Notes under the pieces: model-generated
What the model saw: only the letters and a program-made list of their open reading frames with translations
Database searches by the model: none
Told to the model about the DNA's origin: nothing
Position numbers and translations under genes: made by a program
Shown: positions 20,401 through 30,349 of the stretch, in pieces
Numbering within the stretch: the stretch's first letter is position 1
Layout: each line of letters begins with the position of its first letter
DNA from: Nitzschia sp. pyKryTriq1
Taxonomy: Eukaryota > Bacillariophyta > Bacillariophyceae > Bacillariales > Bacillariaceae
Reading direction: 5' to 3'
DNA: 64,000 nucleotides
Assembly: GCA_956465555.1 (NCBI GenBank)
Contig: OY101130.1
Location: 1,178,001-1,242,000, forward strand

Positions 20401-20574
20401 GCGTTTGGAGGAATACTCATCCTCAAACACGTTTGCTGTTCCCTCAACTGCTGCTGCTGTGTCTTCTTCTTGCAGTTGTGGTTGGGCACGACAGCTGCTG
20501 CTGCGGGACAGAAAGAGTACTGCCAAGAGACCCAGTGCCTTACGAAAGGAGAATGTCATCTTCAGCATTATCAA
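17500..20574 (-). CDS. Large single-pass surface protein with SPT-rich stalk and acidic/Ser-rich cytoplasmic tail
   Basis: A 1024-residue protein, apparently type I. The signal peptide is at residues about 6-30 (ALGLLAVLFLSRSSSCRAQ). An ectodomain of about 150 residues (55-195: DPFQIVMEPLDKELTYQEQ ... QVEKVLSDYLIEQYDD ... PALQEFFPSITAVTLNQNVD) has the look of an SEA-like module repeated in many diatom surface proteins. A Pro/Ser/Thr stalk follows (SPTLSPP..., TTTPTSPAPT), probably O-glycosylated. One membrane helix (about 347-367, MIVGATIGGLLVVGAMLLV) then precedes a tail of about 650 residues rich in Asp, Asn, Gly and Ser. The tail has scattered short ordered pieces (LGAWGGFGMGFG, FRAFWNR, GIFKFWG) and SPDLSVSAAL/ALADEERYN. 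Function is unknown; adhesion, wall attachment or signalling are guesses. No intron is evident. Confidence 0.78.
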   Translation of the reverse strand: MIMLKMTFSFRKALGLLAVLFLSRSSSCRAQPQLQEEDTAAAVEGTANVFEDEYSSKRTILDPFQIVMEPLDKELTYQEQLLIRSQVEKVLSDYLIEQYDDWPSSSTIEVIFVAVARIIAIRPVENYDSEARTTVISGATVTFDGVVYYDDASQEIPSPEALLPLVANALTSEALVPALQEFFPSITAVTLNQNVDLSTLSPTLSPPTTTLSPTTTPTSPAPTMPPTVSPTTTTTTAPAVGSGGGGASLTSAPVNGGASLTAAPVAAAPTLAPTVLDTASPTTTALATASPTTAPVVEVVATSSPTVLATTTVAPVLPPTPVSEVVKDPNAAEVGNSNNDDTGMIVGATIGGLLVVGAMLLVTRQRQQRQQQRGVKVMEELQDDGDNDDVDADAEMADHNNNSNNNNNNNNMDDWKVANNHKDLRLLHQEEIIISPSKSTTTTTLTHANSSMISNVGSSGSGSRMISLLGNDDDDDDDDDKDVFYNNDMFIHDDDVSEYEISFTKDDGEEEEEDESNHSTVGGDASLKGLGILGAWGGFGMGFGASAGAGAGSNRGHTSVSDDIEPHLVMSDGSGAEDDSDNDQGDDNDDDDADAQLKDLEEAYSKPTKRSPSSNHKPNNNGRGGGGGIFRAFWNRGGGAAAAGNAAGRGGGAERAVSPTAESMGSGSHGGDTNTSSGQPGTMIHSVESFEAQRRQHHSHMLRKDLLESPDLSVSAALTDYRTGQALAAALADEERYNCALEPTDVSAASLAINKARQKQEKSQQEQVQDQGKDKKQQQAAAQVDSGNSTDSSELQPPPTTTSGDDDLSGDADSKLQPPPSFSTLRRVAPRERQDSSSNGFGGIFKFWGNKPSGATHPRPLPARFANNSNNNSNTANNNTLLGRGGRAESTDDDTTFDNVVGDWDPDDETSQSDLESNPDVFDAIVDNKDEQSLLNHSLKNESYKLQRLRTPPPPTGPSALEGRPQAKLAPVPPSSTYGRRIGSGVPGHVEELSSTISVPPRAGPFVQHVDSGADSSSEDDFVL

Positions 20575-21658
20575 AGTATATGAATATGTTCACAACTGAT
20601 TGGATTATTTCTGCTTCCGAATCAATCCGCCGATGATGCAGTGAATCGAAAGTATGCAGGATGCTTTCTTTTGCTTGCTGCAAGCTCAAGATGATGTAGT
20701 CTAGCTCTAGAGTAGTGGTAGTAGTGAACGGGAGTCTTGTTGTCTCGGAGGTGTATTGTGTATTAGTCGATATGTTGTATTAGTGGAAGCAGCTTGGTGC
20801 CTTGCTGCGTTGCCCTTACTACTTGTCACGGTGGCTTGAGGTAGCGGTGCGTTGTTGGTTCTTGATGGGGTCACATCTCGATCGGTGGTGGTGCTTCGGT
20901 ACGTACCAGTAGTACAAGTACAGTGTTCTGTTCGACCGTGTAAACGAAGAGGATAAAGATGTGGTTGTCTAATTACCGAAATTTTTAGCTGGACGACTCG
21001 TCTAAATAAAATCGGTTCACTATTTCCGTTCATCGTGATCTTTAACGTTTTTGTTCCTCTCCTTTAGGCGAATCTTGTATGTGTACTAAGTACAGTACAT
21101 GTTGTACTGAATGCGCATGAGTGGAGAATGTATGCCTACCATTGTACGTGTACCTGTACTTTCATTACCATGGTTGTCTATCGTAGGTAGGGACACAAAC
21201 ACACGATCGCGCGGAGGCGGCGGGCGGAGGCAGGGGGGCGATCTTGCCAATGATTGGCACCATTCGTGCGAGCAGGCCAGGCCTTTTTATTTTATTCAGT
21301 ACTGTACGTGGTTTGACTTCGCCGAACAAAAGAACAATTCCGACTCCTCACTCGAACGATCGCGACCACCCCACCGCGCGGCCGGTTGAACTTTTCGCGC
21401 CATGTCAGATCCAAAAAACATCATCATCGGATAATTATTGCTGATGATCATCCACATCGATCATCCATCACGCGATGATGACGCCGAGATAATGATGACG
21501 AAGAATATGATGAATGATGACTCGTCCTCGCACCATGATCGTCGAAACAACACAACATATTATTGTACAACAACACTCAACACTTCTTTGAGCATACCTC
21601 CACATCGCATCATTATCTTCTGCTGCAGCATCCTCTACCACCATCTAAGAATATCATC
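20575..21658. other. Divergent promoter region
   Basis: No gene is seen in this 1.1-kb spacer. It holds GGTACGTACCAGTAGTACAAG near 20898, GTACTAAGTACAGTACATG near 21079, a GC-rich patch (21208-21240, CGCGGAGGCGGCGGGCGGAGG) and ATCATC-type runs just upstream of the ATG at 21659. All frames longer than 60 codons here lack protein character. Confidence 0.5.
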
Positions 21659-22228
21659 ATGAAGACTTCTCGTCTGGCTATCGCCATGCTGATCGGCGCA
21701 AGTGGTCGTGTCCATGGATTCTCAATGACGAAACCTGGTGTTCCTTCTTCTTGGTCGTTGACATCGACATCGACATCGACATCGCCGACCAGTCTCCAAG
21801 CGCACGACGACAGCAACAACAGCAACAATAGTGACAGTCGTAGAGCAATGCTTTCCAAATCTGCCGCAGCGGCCGCAGCAGCTCTCCTTTTCGGCACTTC
21901 TTCTTCCTCTGTTTTAAATCCCATGCCAGCCTGGGCGGACAATACTATCAGTTTGGACTTTTCCCTTCCCAAATACGATTCTCAAATGCAAGGCTTTGGA
22001 GACGGCAAGGAGGCGATTTTGAATACCAAGGGTAGGGCCGATCGTACCGATCCCGGGGCCAACGAAAAAGAAAAACAATTGGAAAGTATGCGCAAGGCAG
22101 AAGCGGATCGTCAAGAGATCAAGGCCAAGAAACGAGCGGAAATGAAAGCTTTGGAAGAGGAAGCCAAACGACGAGCCATGGAAAAGAAAGCACGGGATGC
22201 GGAACGACTCAAGAATATTTGGAATTAG
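21659..22228 (+). CDS. Predicted thylakoid-lumen protein (Tat route), function unknown
   Basis: A 189-residue protein from the ATG at 21659. The start is chosen because it directly opens a signal peptide (MKTSRLAIAMLIGASGRVHGF). The presequence has three parts. First comes the ER signal ending VHGF, then a Ser/Thr-rich transit peptide, then a twin-arginine thylakoid signal: RRAMLSKS (61-68), an Ala/Leu core and an AWA cleavage site (91-93). The mature protein is only about 96 residues: a short N-terminal part (NTISLDFSLPKYDSQMQGFG) and a highly charged single helix of Lys/Glu/Arg to the end (KRAEMKALEEEAKRR). This combination points to a small lumenal protein that may bind a photosystem or another thylakoid complex; that role is inferred. 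No homologue is recognised by eye. Confidence 0.8.
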   Translation: MKTSRLAIAMLIGASGRVHGFSMTKPGVPSSWSLTSTSTSTSPTSLQAHDDSNNSNNSDSRRAMLSKSAAAAAAALLFGTSSSSVLNPMPAWADNTISLDFSLPKYDSQMQGFGDGKEAILNTKGRADRTDPGANEKEKQLESMRKAEADRQEIKAKKRAEMKALEEEAKRRAMEKKARDAERLKNIWN

Positions 22229-22943
22229 AGTAAATCTTAAAAAAGAAAACCTTTCTTTGTTTTGGCTTTCGACGAATGCATATACTGTGGTACGTACTGT
22301 ATTCGTAGTACGGGGCCATGGAGTATGCTGCATGCACTACTACTAGTAGTAGCTTGCTTGGACGGTCAAAGAAGCAACTCAGCAGATCACAAAGATATAA
22401 AACTACTAGTACTACTACTACTACTGTACTACGATTAGGCAACAGTGCCCGGCAGTACACTCCACGAACAGTCAGTGCAGCAGCAGCATGATAGTACAAA
22501 CACTTCTGACTACTAGCTAGCTCCTACTATTCCAGATGAAGACGAATACTACTACTACGTTTGCTACTACTAGTACTACCTTTTAGAATATCCGTACCGG
22601 TACGTACTGTAACGGGGTAGCTACTACTACTGCTGTACGTAGCTACGGTACCCCAGTCAGTCCTCCCCCCCCCCCGCCCCGCCGCCCTGCCGGCCGCCGC
22701 CGCCCTGAAGATGACACACTGGGGAAATATTTGACGTGGCTGATCGGGACTCGATACCTTCGTCCCTCCGCCGCTACACCGTACTTGTAGACTGGAAGAA
22801 TGAATAATGATGGAGCGCTTTATTTCGCTCGGTCGCACCACCCCGGCGTCATACCGTACGAGTTCGTACTTGTACTGTACGAACCAAAGCAAGCACAACG
22901 TCGCCACTACTACTACTATCATAGAGTCTACAATTTTCTTCCC
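22229..22943. other. Spacer with palindromic tracts
   Basis: No gene is seen. It contains TAC/TAG dyads (22339-22352, 22402-22425), a CCGTACCGGTACGTAC palindrome at 22592-22607, a C-rich run with CCGCC repeats (22666-22705) and GTAC-rich words around 22855-22880. It leads into the retroelement fossil. Confidence 0.45.
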
Positions 22944-23478
22944 CGTCTAACAACGGCTGCGTCAGCTCACCGTCCTACGTCATGGCATACCATGGAAAGA
23001 GATGGGGGATAGTGTGGGAAAAAGGGCAGTCATTTACTGGACCGCACCCTTGCCCCCGAAAGAGTCGAATGACTCGATCGGTTCCTAGCTAGAGGGCTGG
23101 GCGGGTGGGTTAACTAAAAAGAAACTTGCTTGTTTTGGTTTTCTCGTAACTGCCAGTCCGAGGAAACAAAACAACAAATTATGCGTTTCATGGTCGTCGC
23201 TCCCTCTCAGCTCCCTCGCTGCTCGAGAATTCCTCTCTCGCTGCTCGAGGGGGGGCTGGGGGATGATTCGCACGGCGGCTTTCAAAACTACCAACGGTCT
23301 GACCCTCCTCCGTCCTTGTTCCCCGACTACGACGTCTAACAACGGCTGCGTCAGCTCACCGTCCTACGTCATGGCATACCATGGAAAGAGATGGGGGATA
23401 GTGTGGGAAAAAGGGCAGTCATTTACTGGACCGCACCCTTGCCCCCGAAAGAGTCGAATGACTCGATCGGTTCCTAGC
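22944..23478. repeat. Pair of 146-bp direct repeats 243 bp apart
   Basis: 22944-23089 and 23333-23478 appear identical by eye over 146 bp, starting CGTCTAACAACGG and ending GGTTCCTAGC. The 243 bp between them are unrelated, with CTCGCTGCTCGAG occurring twice. The pair sits at the recombinase end of the DIRS-type fossil and most likely represents its split terminal repeats. Confidence 0.85.
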
Positions 23479-24480
23479 CTCCAGCGCCTCCAAGGCCATA
23501 CCAGGGGTGGTTGGTCGGGGTTTGGGAAGGAGAAAGAGAAAGAGGGACGAGTCCCTCGATTCGGAACGGACGAGGGCCTCTAGTAGAGAGGGACCAAGTC
23601 CAAATCAGGAATGTCCTGATTGGGGTGGAAGGCGTAGTCGCCGCCTTCCAACATCCGGCGAGCAAAGCCCCGCATAGCGGGCTGTGCTTGCAGATGTAGG
23701 TATCGGAGCATGGCATCCGATTGCCATCGTCCCAGTAGACGGATGGTATCGGAGTCTACGTCCGAGTTAAAAAGGGCCATGGCACCGCCGGCTCCGAGGG
23801 AGCGAGCGCTCACGTCGTCGGGTGAGTAGCCATATTGGGGCCCCAATAGTTGGGCGGACGCTCGGAGTGTAGCGGTGATGTCACGAGCGTGCACCGGTTT
23901 TGTACGCCCAGCTTCACAATACGAGGCGAGGATTGTGTCCGGAGCGGCTCCATGGGCGCGGAGGTGTCGAATGCGCCGAATTGTGGCTTGGACTGGGCAC
24001 AAGAAGGGGTGGCCACTGCAACCTCCACAGGAGATAGTGGGGCGCAATCTTGGTTAACCAAATAAAAGGACAAATCTACGATGAGGCGCGGGCGTCGATT
24101 GCGTTGTGGTACGACGCCCAACGGGCTCAATCTCAGGTTCTTGATGTACTTCACTAGTCGATAGGGCAGTACTGTCCAGAATCCTTGTCCAAAATCTGGA
24201 GCCTCCGGGAGTGCGCGCTGGCTCAACGCCCGTCGCCAGTAGTGCACGGTGCGAAGTTGAACGTACCGCAAGAATACGGCTACGATCCCCTCGCTCATCT
24301 CCCCCTGCTTGTGTCGTCCACGGACGATCCCTTCTTCTACCGGTACCCGCTAGCTGTGCGCTCTTCTTGCTTCGGTGGTATTGGATGCATCCATTTTCAT
24401 TTATGTGTCCAGTTAGCATCCATAGCGCTTTTAGTTTGGATATGCCCTGCTTGACGTAAGGGGAAATGTTTATATAAGGA
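22944..24480 (-). mobile_element. Broken DIRS-type (tyrosine-recombinase) retroelement fossil
   Basis: On the minus strand two parts of the same kind of element can be recognised. Near 24050-24200 is a short reverse-transcriptase N-terminal piece (LSPLGVVPQRNRRPRLIVDL) of the type found in diatom DIRS-like elements. About 23580-23950 is the C-terminal part of a tyrosine-recombinase-like domain (DTIRLLGRWQSDAMLRYLH, with the following ALHLQAQ-type helix). Direct repeats of 146 bp lie at 22944-23089 and 23333-23478 beyond the recombinase end, which fits the split direct repeats of PAT-type DIRS elements. Most of the element, including most of the reverse transcriptase, is absent. It is clearly broken, with probably three or more breaks, and cannot be active. 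The nearly identical repeats suggest insertion was not very ancient. The outer left and right limits are estimates. Confidence 0.62.
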
Positions 24481-25533
24481 CAAATAATTATAGAGGGAAA
24501 AAAGAATGAATCGACTTCTGATTCCCGAAACACGACAGCAGAAAGCGAAGCAGAGAGCGCGGTCGTGTGTTCTACGAGTTCATACGGCATTCTAGTCAAA
24601 ATAATTCACCGGCGCGCGCTGATGATGCTTCGCGTTGAGTTCAATCGGCTCGCCGCGAAAGCAGAACCGCCGCGGCGAAGAAGTTTCGATCGACGCGACC
24701 GGCGAAACGAGAACCGAGCGATCCATCATCATCTTCCACGCCGGTACCAGTAGCAAACGGTACGTTCAAGCCACTACCACTGGTACAAGTCTACAGTACC
24801 TGTGGTGGTACCGTGTATGGATGGAAAGTGCTCGGACGCTCAACAGTTCGTCGTTAAGTAAGCTACCGTTACGTAAAGTAGCGAACATACAATCTCAGCA
24901 GCATCAGAGAGACATTATGTCTCTACAGTATCGCTACCAGGTTCGGTTCGTAGGTTCGTTGTCGTAGGAGATAATATATTTTCTCCAATTTCTCGTATGC
25001 AAGGGCATTAAAGAGCGCCTTACCACACTTCTTTTCTACAAGGTTCTCCTCCGGCGCTCCGGCTCAAAAATTCTTCAACGAAGGACATCTGATATATAAA
25101 CAATTACTTATAAGGATGATTGGGCTCTTATTGCACGACCGATAATTACGGCCGGGATCCGGAGTTCACTGCGGAAATTCACGAGCGACGTTCTCCAGTT
25201 AGTGTTCGACGCTAAAAGTAGCAAACTTGAGCGCAGCGTTCTAGTTCGCAGGGTGGTGGTGGCGTCTCGAGTGGTGGAAACCCATCCGGTAGTGAGCTTC
25301 TCCTTGTACTCGTACTGTACAGTCGACTACTTCAAGAACGAACAATTCCCCGCACGATAGAAAATCTACCCAAGGTCATCCACATCATCATCTCACCCCG
25401 CATCGCTCCGAACCCGAGTTCACAAACCGCATGTTTCGCCGAATGCTAGTTTGGCTGGCAGGTCGATAGCGCGAGTAGAGAGTTCACAGGCTCACAAATT
25501 TGCAAAACCAAAAAACATTATTTTCTCTTTACA
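24481..25533. other. Spacer upstream of a kinase gene
   Basis: No gene is supported. GGTACCAGTAGC...CGGTACG words lie at 24742-24765. A short stretch (TAAGTAAGCTACCGTTACGTAAAGTAGCGAAC, about 24854-24885) loosely resembles the AAGCAGCGAAA repeat. A TATA-like ATATATAAAC occurs at about 25091-25100. Frames in 24565-24967 are short and have no signature. Confidence 0.4.
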
Positions 25534-26943
25534 ATGATGGACACCATGATGTTTCCTCAAGTTCATCATCGTCAACAACACTACCAGCAGCAACAAGAAG
25601 AAGAGCAAGATTATGAATATCTATCTAAGCCAAAGAACTCACGGATACGTCCTTATCCTACCGGTACGTCAAGCGCCATGACGATGCCAACCTTCCAGTG
25701 GCCCGCCCACATAGCCGCCGACATGGCTGACGCTATCCACGAGAAAGTACGAGGCATGTTGAGTCAATCGCGACTTATTCGTCAAGCGGACGGCATTCAG
25801 TTGGTGGGACCTGAGGATATCTGGAAGATGGAACGACGACTGGGAGCCGGCGCGTTCTCCCAGGTTACGGAAGTCACCGCGATGGATGGAAGGCGCTACG
25901 CCTGCAAGCACTTGAAGGAAGACTTGCTCAGTCGACCGGACGAGTTCCAAACCGCCGCAACAGAACTCGCGTATGAAGCTCACATGATGAGCAGCTTCGA
26001 CCATCCCAATATCTTGAAAGTGAGAGGCTGGGCGAAGAATGGAGTGGCTAGCTTTGAAAACGGCAGCCACGATTCCTTCTTCCTGTTGCTCGATCTCCTG
26101 GATGAAACCTTGGATCAACGAATCGAACGATGGAACGACGATCAAGCCTTCTTGGATCAGCGATCGTCGAACCTTCGCTTCCTGGAAAAGCTTCAGATCC
26201 TCACGGAAATCGCTTCGGCGCTCGACTACGTCCACGAGCATGGAGTTATCTTTCGAGACCTCAAGCCCAACAACATCGGCTTGCTTCACGGCCAGGTGCA
26301 ACTCTTTGACTTTGGATTGAGCCGCGAGCTCCCCACGCTGGACACACAAACTCCCTTTCAAATGTCTGGCAAGGTTGGAACCATCCGATACATGGCCCCC
26401 GAGGTGGTCCTCCACCAACCCTACAACGTGAGCGCAGATGTCTACTCGTGGACCGTAGTGGCGTACGAGGTACTTACTGGAGAGAAGCCCTTTTCCGGAT
26501 GGACTCCGGAACTCTACACGGACTATGTCTGCAAACAAGGCATGCGCCCGGATGTCAGCTCCATCGGACACATTGATTTGCAAGTCCTCTTGCAACACTG
26601 CTGGCAGAGAAACGCTGCTCAGCGCCCTTCGCTCAAGCATATCATCGCTCAACTCCAGCTCTTTCAAGATCAACACCGCTTGATGATGGAACAACAGGAC
26701 TTGCATCAACAAGTGTTGTTACAACAACAACAGCAAATGCAACTCCAACAGCTTCAACAACAACAACAACAACAGCAGCAGCACTTTGACTTTTACATTG
26801 ACTTGGACGACATGACTTTTCTGCATCAACAACAGCAGCTGCAAGGCCATCGCTCCTACGCTCGATCACGAAGCGAGGTGAATTGCAACTCCGTTGGCAC
26901 TCTGGAAACAGAATCAATCAGTGCTGCCAGTCTTGGATGGTAG
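25534..26943 (+). CDS. Protein kinase, tyrosine-kinase-like (TKL) type, with poly-Gln tail
   Basis: A 469-residue kinase. The N-terminus is His/Gln/Glu-rich. The catalytic domain runs about 97-375: glycine loop RLGAGAFSQV (102-111), invariant lysine K125 in YACKHLK, catalytic loop FRDLKPNN with D242, DFG at 259-261, GTIRYMAPE at 282-290 and DVYSWTVVAYEVLTGEKPF. All residues needed for catalysis are present, so it is probably active on Ser/Thr. GTIRYMAPE and YSW...LTGEKPF place it in the TKL group common in diatoms. A long Gln-rich tail follows (about 385-430). There is no signal peptide or membrane segment, so it is presumably a cytosolic or nuclear signalling kinase. It is a single exon, and base composition is less biased than in its neighbours. 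The second TKL-like kinase at 59831 has the related core RDLKPENIG but a different architecture. Confidence 0.9.
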   Translation: MMDTMMFPQVHHRQQHYQQQQEEEQDYEYLSKPKNSRIRPYPTGTSSAMTMPTFQWPAHIAADMADAIHEKVRGMLSQSRLIRQADGIQLVGPEDIWKMERRLGAGAFSQVTEVTAMDGRRYACKHLKEDLLSRPDEFQTAATELAYEAHMMSSFDHPNILKVRGWAKNGVASFENGSHDSFFLLLDLLDETLDQRIERWNDDQAFLDQRSSNLRFLEKLQILTEIASALDYVHEHGVIFRDLKPNNIGLLHGQVQLFDFGLSRELPTLDTQTPFQMSGKVGTIRYMAPEVVLHQPYNVSADVYSWTVVAYEVLTGEKPFSGWTPELYTDYVCKQGMRPDVSSIGHIDLQVLLQHCWQRNAAQRPSLKHIIAQLQLFQDQHRLMMEQQDLHQQVLLQQQQQMQLQQLQQQQQQQQQHFDFYIDLDDMTFLHQQQQLQGHRSYARSRSEVNCNSVGTLETESISAASLGW

Positions 26944-28322
26944 TAGAAAGAACATAATACTATTACTCTAGTCCCCTGCTACTAGTACTTCTACTATCCT
27001 GCTACAACTCTACTTATTATCTCTATATATTGTAATAGAATAGCTCTTTAGTAACTGTATTTGAACATGGATACAACCTGTCATAATATCTCTTCATCTA
27101 CTTGTAGAGAGTAGAGTCGTTACTACCACTACTCTCATCTGGTAGCTACTCTACTATTAGTAGAGCAGAGGTTGATGAGAGGCAGGGTAAGAGAACTGGT
27201 GAAGCAAAGTTCACTTTCTGCGGTGCCGGTCTCGTTTTCCGCTTTTTTGCTACTACTACTAGCGAAGAAGAAAACATCACCACCGCTACTCGTACCGGTT
27301 CAGTTTTACCGGTAGAGCTACCAGGAACTATGTACCGGTACCGGTAGTACTCCGCGCTCCAGAAACCTTCCACTGTACATACCAGATACAGTACAGTAAT
27401 ATATGGCCGGGATCTACCGGTATCTCAGATAGATGGCCGAACAATAATTCTTCTTCGTCGTCGCGAATGAATCATCATCATCAATCTATCTATCTAACGC
27501 TCACCGTATTAGCGGTGCGCTTTGAAAAAATAAATAAGACTGAGTCAGTATGGTACTTATGAGATTTCCAGGCATAGGTAGAGGTGGTACATAAGAAAGC
27601 AAACGTTTTACGCCTTTCTGGGGCTTGAGCGGAGAACATGCATGATGAGAATACTAATTAGAGTGTACCGCAGTACGCCGGCAAGAAGTTTCCGCCGGAT
27701 GACGCATGATGCAAAAGATACAAAGTTCGCATTATTATTTTTTATTACACAGAACTGAGGTACTACGAACATCATCACATCACTGTGCCGATATTATGTG
27801 CTTTTGCATTAACGTGGTAAAATAATGTTGGAAAGAACGGAAAGCCGCCGGTAGAATATTGGGCCCAGACGCCTTCAAGTAAGACTCGCATTCTATTCGG
27901 AGGAATTCGGATGTATTCTTCGGCTTTTTTGGTAGTACTGTGCGCACTATACCGATACTGTACAGGTCTACGCTCTACAGTACCGGTACCTGGTACTACC
28001 AGTACGGGGGTCGCTCCAATCGTGGATAGAGAAAGGGGGAAATAAAGAAGGAAACAATCGAAAAAGGTGCACCCGAAAATTGGGTGCCCCATAACGAGAG
28101 ATGATGACGATGATGCCTCCCCGCGAGAGCGCCGCACGCATCTTCTGACATCATCGGATGCGATCCGCGTGAATGACGCAGACAGAAGATGATGATGATG
28201 CGATGATGATGATTCCGAAAAAAAAGATCCAACTAACTATCATGCATGCCGACGATGCGGGTGTTGATTGTGTTATTAGTGCATATTCAGCGCAAACCGT
28301 TTCAACGAATACAGCGCATTCA
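26944..28322. other. Spacer with GTACCGGTAC-type palindromes
   Basis: No gene is seen. TAC/TAG tracts follow the kinase stop. TACCGGTACCGGTA lies at 27333-27346, and TACCGGTACCTGGTAC at 27981-27996, about 330 bp before the next start. GATGATG runs precede the start region. Frames here on either strand lack protein signature. Confidence 0.45.
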
Positions 28323-29855
28323 ATGTCGAGAACGATGGTTCTCATGCAGCTTTCTTCGCTTTGGCCCCTCATTTTTTCGCCATCTTGGATGGTTGGCAGC
28401 ATCAGCACAGTGTTTAATTTGAGTAGTAGTAGTATTGCTGATGCCTTTATTATTACGCCTCTTCCAACTATTACCGGTACACAACAGCGGACGTCATCAA
28501 GCAGCCGTCGGTTCACTGATGATTCATCATCATCATTATTATCATCTCCAAAACCGAGGAGTCGCAGTCTTCTGCGTGCCACTTCGCCGTCACATCATTC
28601 TACCGAGCTTCCTTCCATCGAGCAACTTTCCAAAGATCCATTCATGAAACAAGTCGAGCATGGCTTTGCATTGACGTCGGCACTGCTGTGGCACCAGCGG
28701 CAGCAGAATAATAAGCAGAAAAATATTTCCGACGACTGTTTGAACGAATCATCATCATCATCATCAGAATCATCCACCCAGCAGCAACAGCAGCAGCAGC
28801 TCCTCCTCCTCCAAGAGGCGATTCAAGCCCAATTGTCTCACGCGGAAGGTATTCGAGGATTTATGGTTTCGTATTTGACCGCCGACGAGTCGCCAGCCAA
28901 TGATCCGTCCGAAGAAATCCCCAAGCCGTTACTGGACGCACTCCGAACAAGAATAACAACTCAAAGAATAATGAAATCCTCGTCGTCCGCCGCGTCCTCC
29001 GACGACGACTTGGTCTCCCTCACATGTAAGTAATAGTACTACTACTACTACTATGAAGTTGTTGGTCTGATGCTGGTTTCCCCCGATGATTGCTTATGGA
29101 TTTCCTACTAATACTGGCGACTCTCATAATGATACTACTACGGACTAACAACAAGGTATGAATGTTATCATGCCCACCGCCATGGTGACTATGCATCAAA
29201 CAGCGGAATTGTCAGCAGGTTCGGCACGGACGGCCCGACGAGGGATACGTATTCTAAAAGCACTGCTGCTGCTGCAAGCAGAAGAACAAGAACAAGAACA
29301 AGAACAAGAACAAGAAGCACCACCACCAAAAGTAGTATCAGTCTTGGACAATGTCAGGGCCATATTCGCCGTCGCTTCGGGCAGCACCATGATCACTCCT
29401 GCAGAGGAGGAGGATGTAGTAGTAGTAGACGGAGGTGGAGAAGTAAAGGCAGGACGAGCAGAGGACGTGATGGTGATGGTGGATCCAAAACTCTTCAAGG
29501 TAGGAACGATGTGGGGGTATCTTCTAGTATAGTGTTCGAAAGATCTCGTTTTCTTAAAATGCTCGCATATGTTTGTTGTTGTTGCTGCTGCTGCTGTTGT
29601 TCCGTTCTAATGATTTTCCCTGCTCTCGTATTTCTTGTTGTTGTTGTTCTTCTTCTTGGGTACTCCTGTACCGATAACATTACTATGATACTACAACTAT
29701 CATAGTACTGGACAGACTTTTTTGAAAAGTGGGGCTACCAAGAGGTACAACGCGCGGACATTGCCAAGGCCATGAAGGATATCATTGAGCAGGCGTCCTC
29801 CTCCGTGGCGAGTAGTACAACTAGTAGTACTACTGGTAGTAGTAGCAACTGCTAG
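28323..29855 (+). CDS. Plastid-targeted protein of unknown function (three exons)
   Basis: Exons 28323..29025, 29156..29499 and 29706..29855 give about 398 residues. Introns are 130 bp (GTAAGT...CAAG) and 206 bp (GTAGGA...ATAG), phases 1 and 0. The start is chosen at MSRTMVLMQLSS because it opens a signal peptide ending ADAF, a plastid-type cleavage motif; the frame extends to another ATG at 28173. The mature part has QLSHAEGIRGFMVSYLT, then across the first splice SLTCMNVIMPTAMVTMHQ, then ARTARRGIRILKAL. Across the second splice it reads KLFKYWTDFFEKWGYQE and QRADIAKAMKDII. The continuity of these conserved-looking segments supports both splice choices. Gln, Glu and Ser runs are linkers. The family is not recognised; it is probably a soluble stromal or envelope-associated protein. 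The end of exon 3 is duplicated just downstream. Confidence 0.72.
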
Positions 29856-30349
29856 TAGCTTGTTCTTGGGGCATTTGTTGAGATGTTTCTTGTTCGGTAT
29901 AGTACTACCTAGTAGTAGTCGTAGTAGTACTAGTACTAGTAGTTTACTATCCACCATCGAGGAGGATGCGGACCATGATCTTTAACTTTCTTCTTCTTTC
30001 ACTCGCCTGGTGCAGCTTTCTGCCATTCGTCCTCCGTCGCTTGTTATACAACGCGCGGACATTGCCAAGGCCATGAAGGATATCATTGAGCAGGCGTCCT
30101 CCTCCGTGGCGAGTAGTACAACTAGTAGTACTACTGGTAGTAGTAGCAACTGCTAGTAGCTTGTTTTTGGGGCATTTGTTGAGATGTTTCTTGTTCGGTA
30201 TAGTACTACCTAGTAGTAGTCGTAGTAGTACTAGTACTAGTAGTTTACTATCCACCATCGAGGAGGATGCGGACCATGATCTTTAACTTTCTTCTTCTTT
30301 CACTCGCCTGGTGCAGCTTTCTGCCATTCGTCCTCCGTCGCTTGTTATA
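29746..30349 (+). repeat. Recent 301-bp tandem duplication covering the last exon's end
   Basis: 29746-30046 and 30047-30349 are head-to-tail copies with an offset of exactly 301 bp and, by eye, a single substitution (CTTGTTCTTGG against CTTGTTTTTGG). The unit begins at TACAACGCGCGGACATTGCC in exon 3, includes the stop codon at 29853, and ends in CGTCGCTTGTTA. The first copy completes the gene; the second copy repeats the last 36 codons without the splice site and so is a 3' UTR or spacer copy. Confidence 0.92.
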
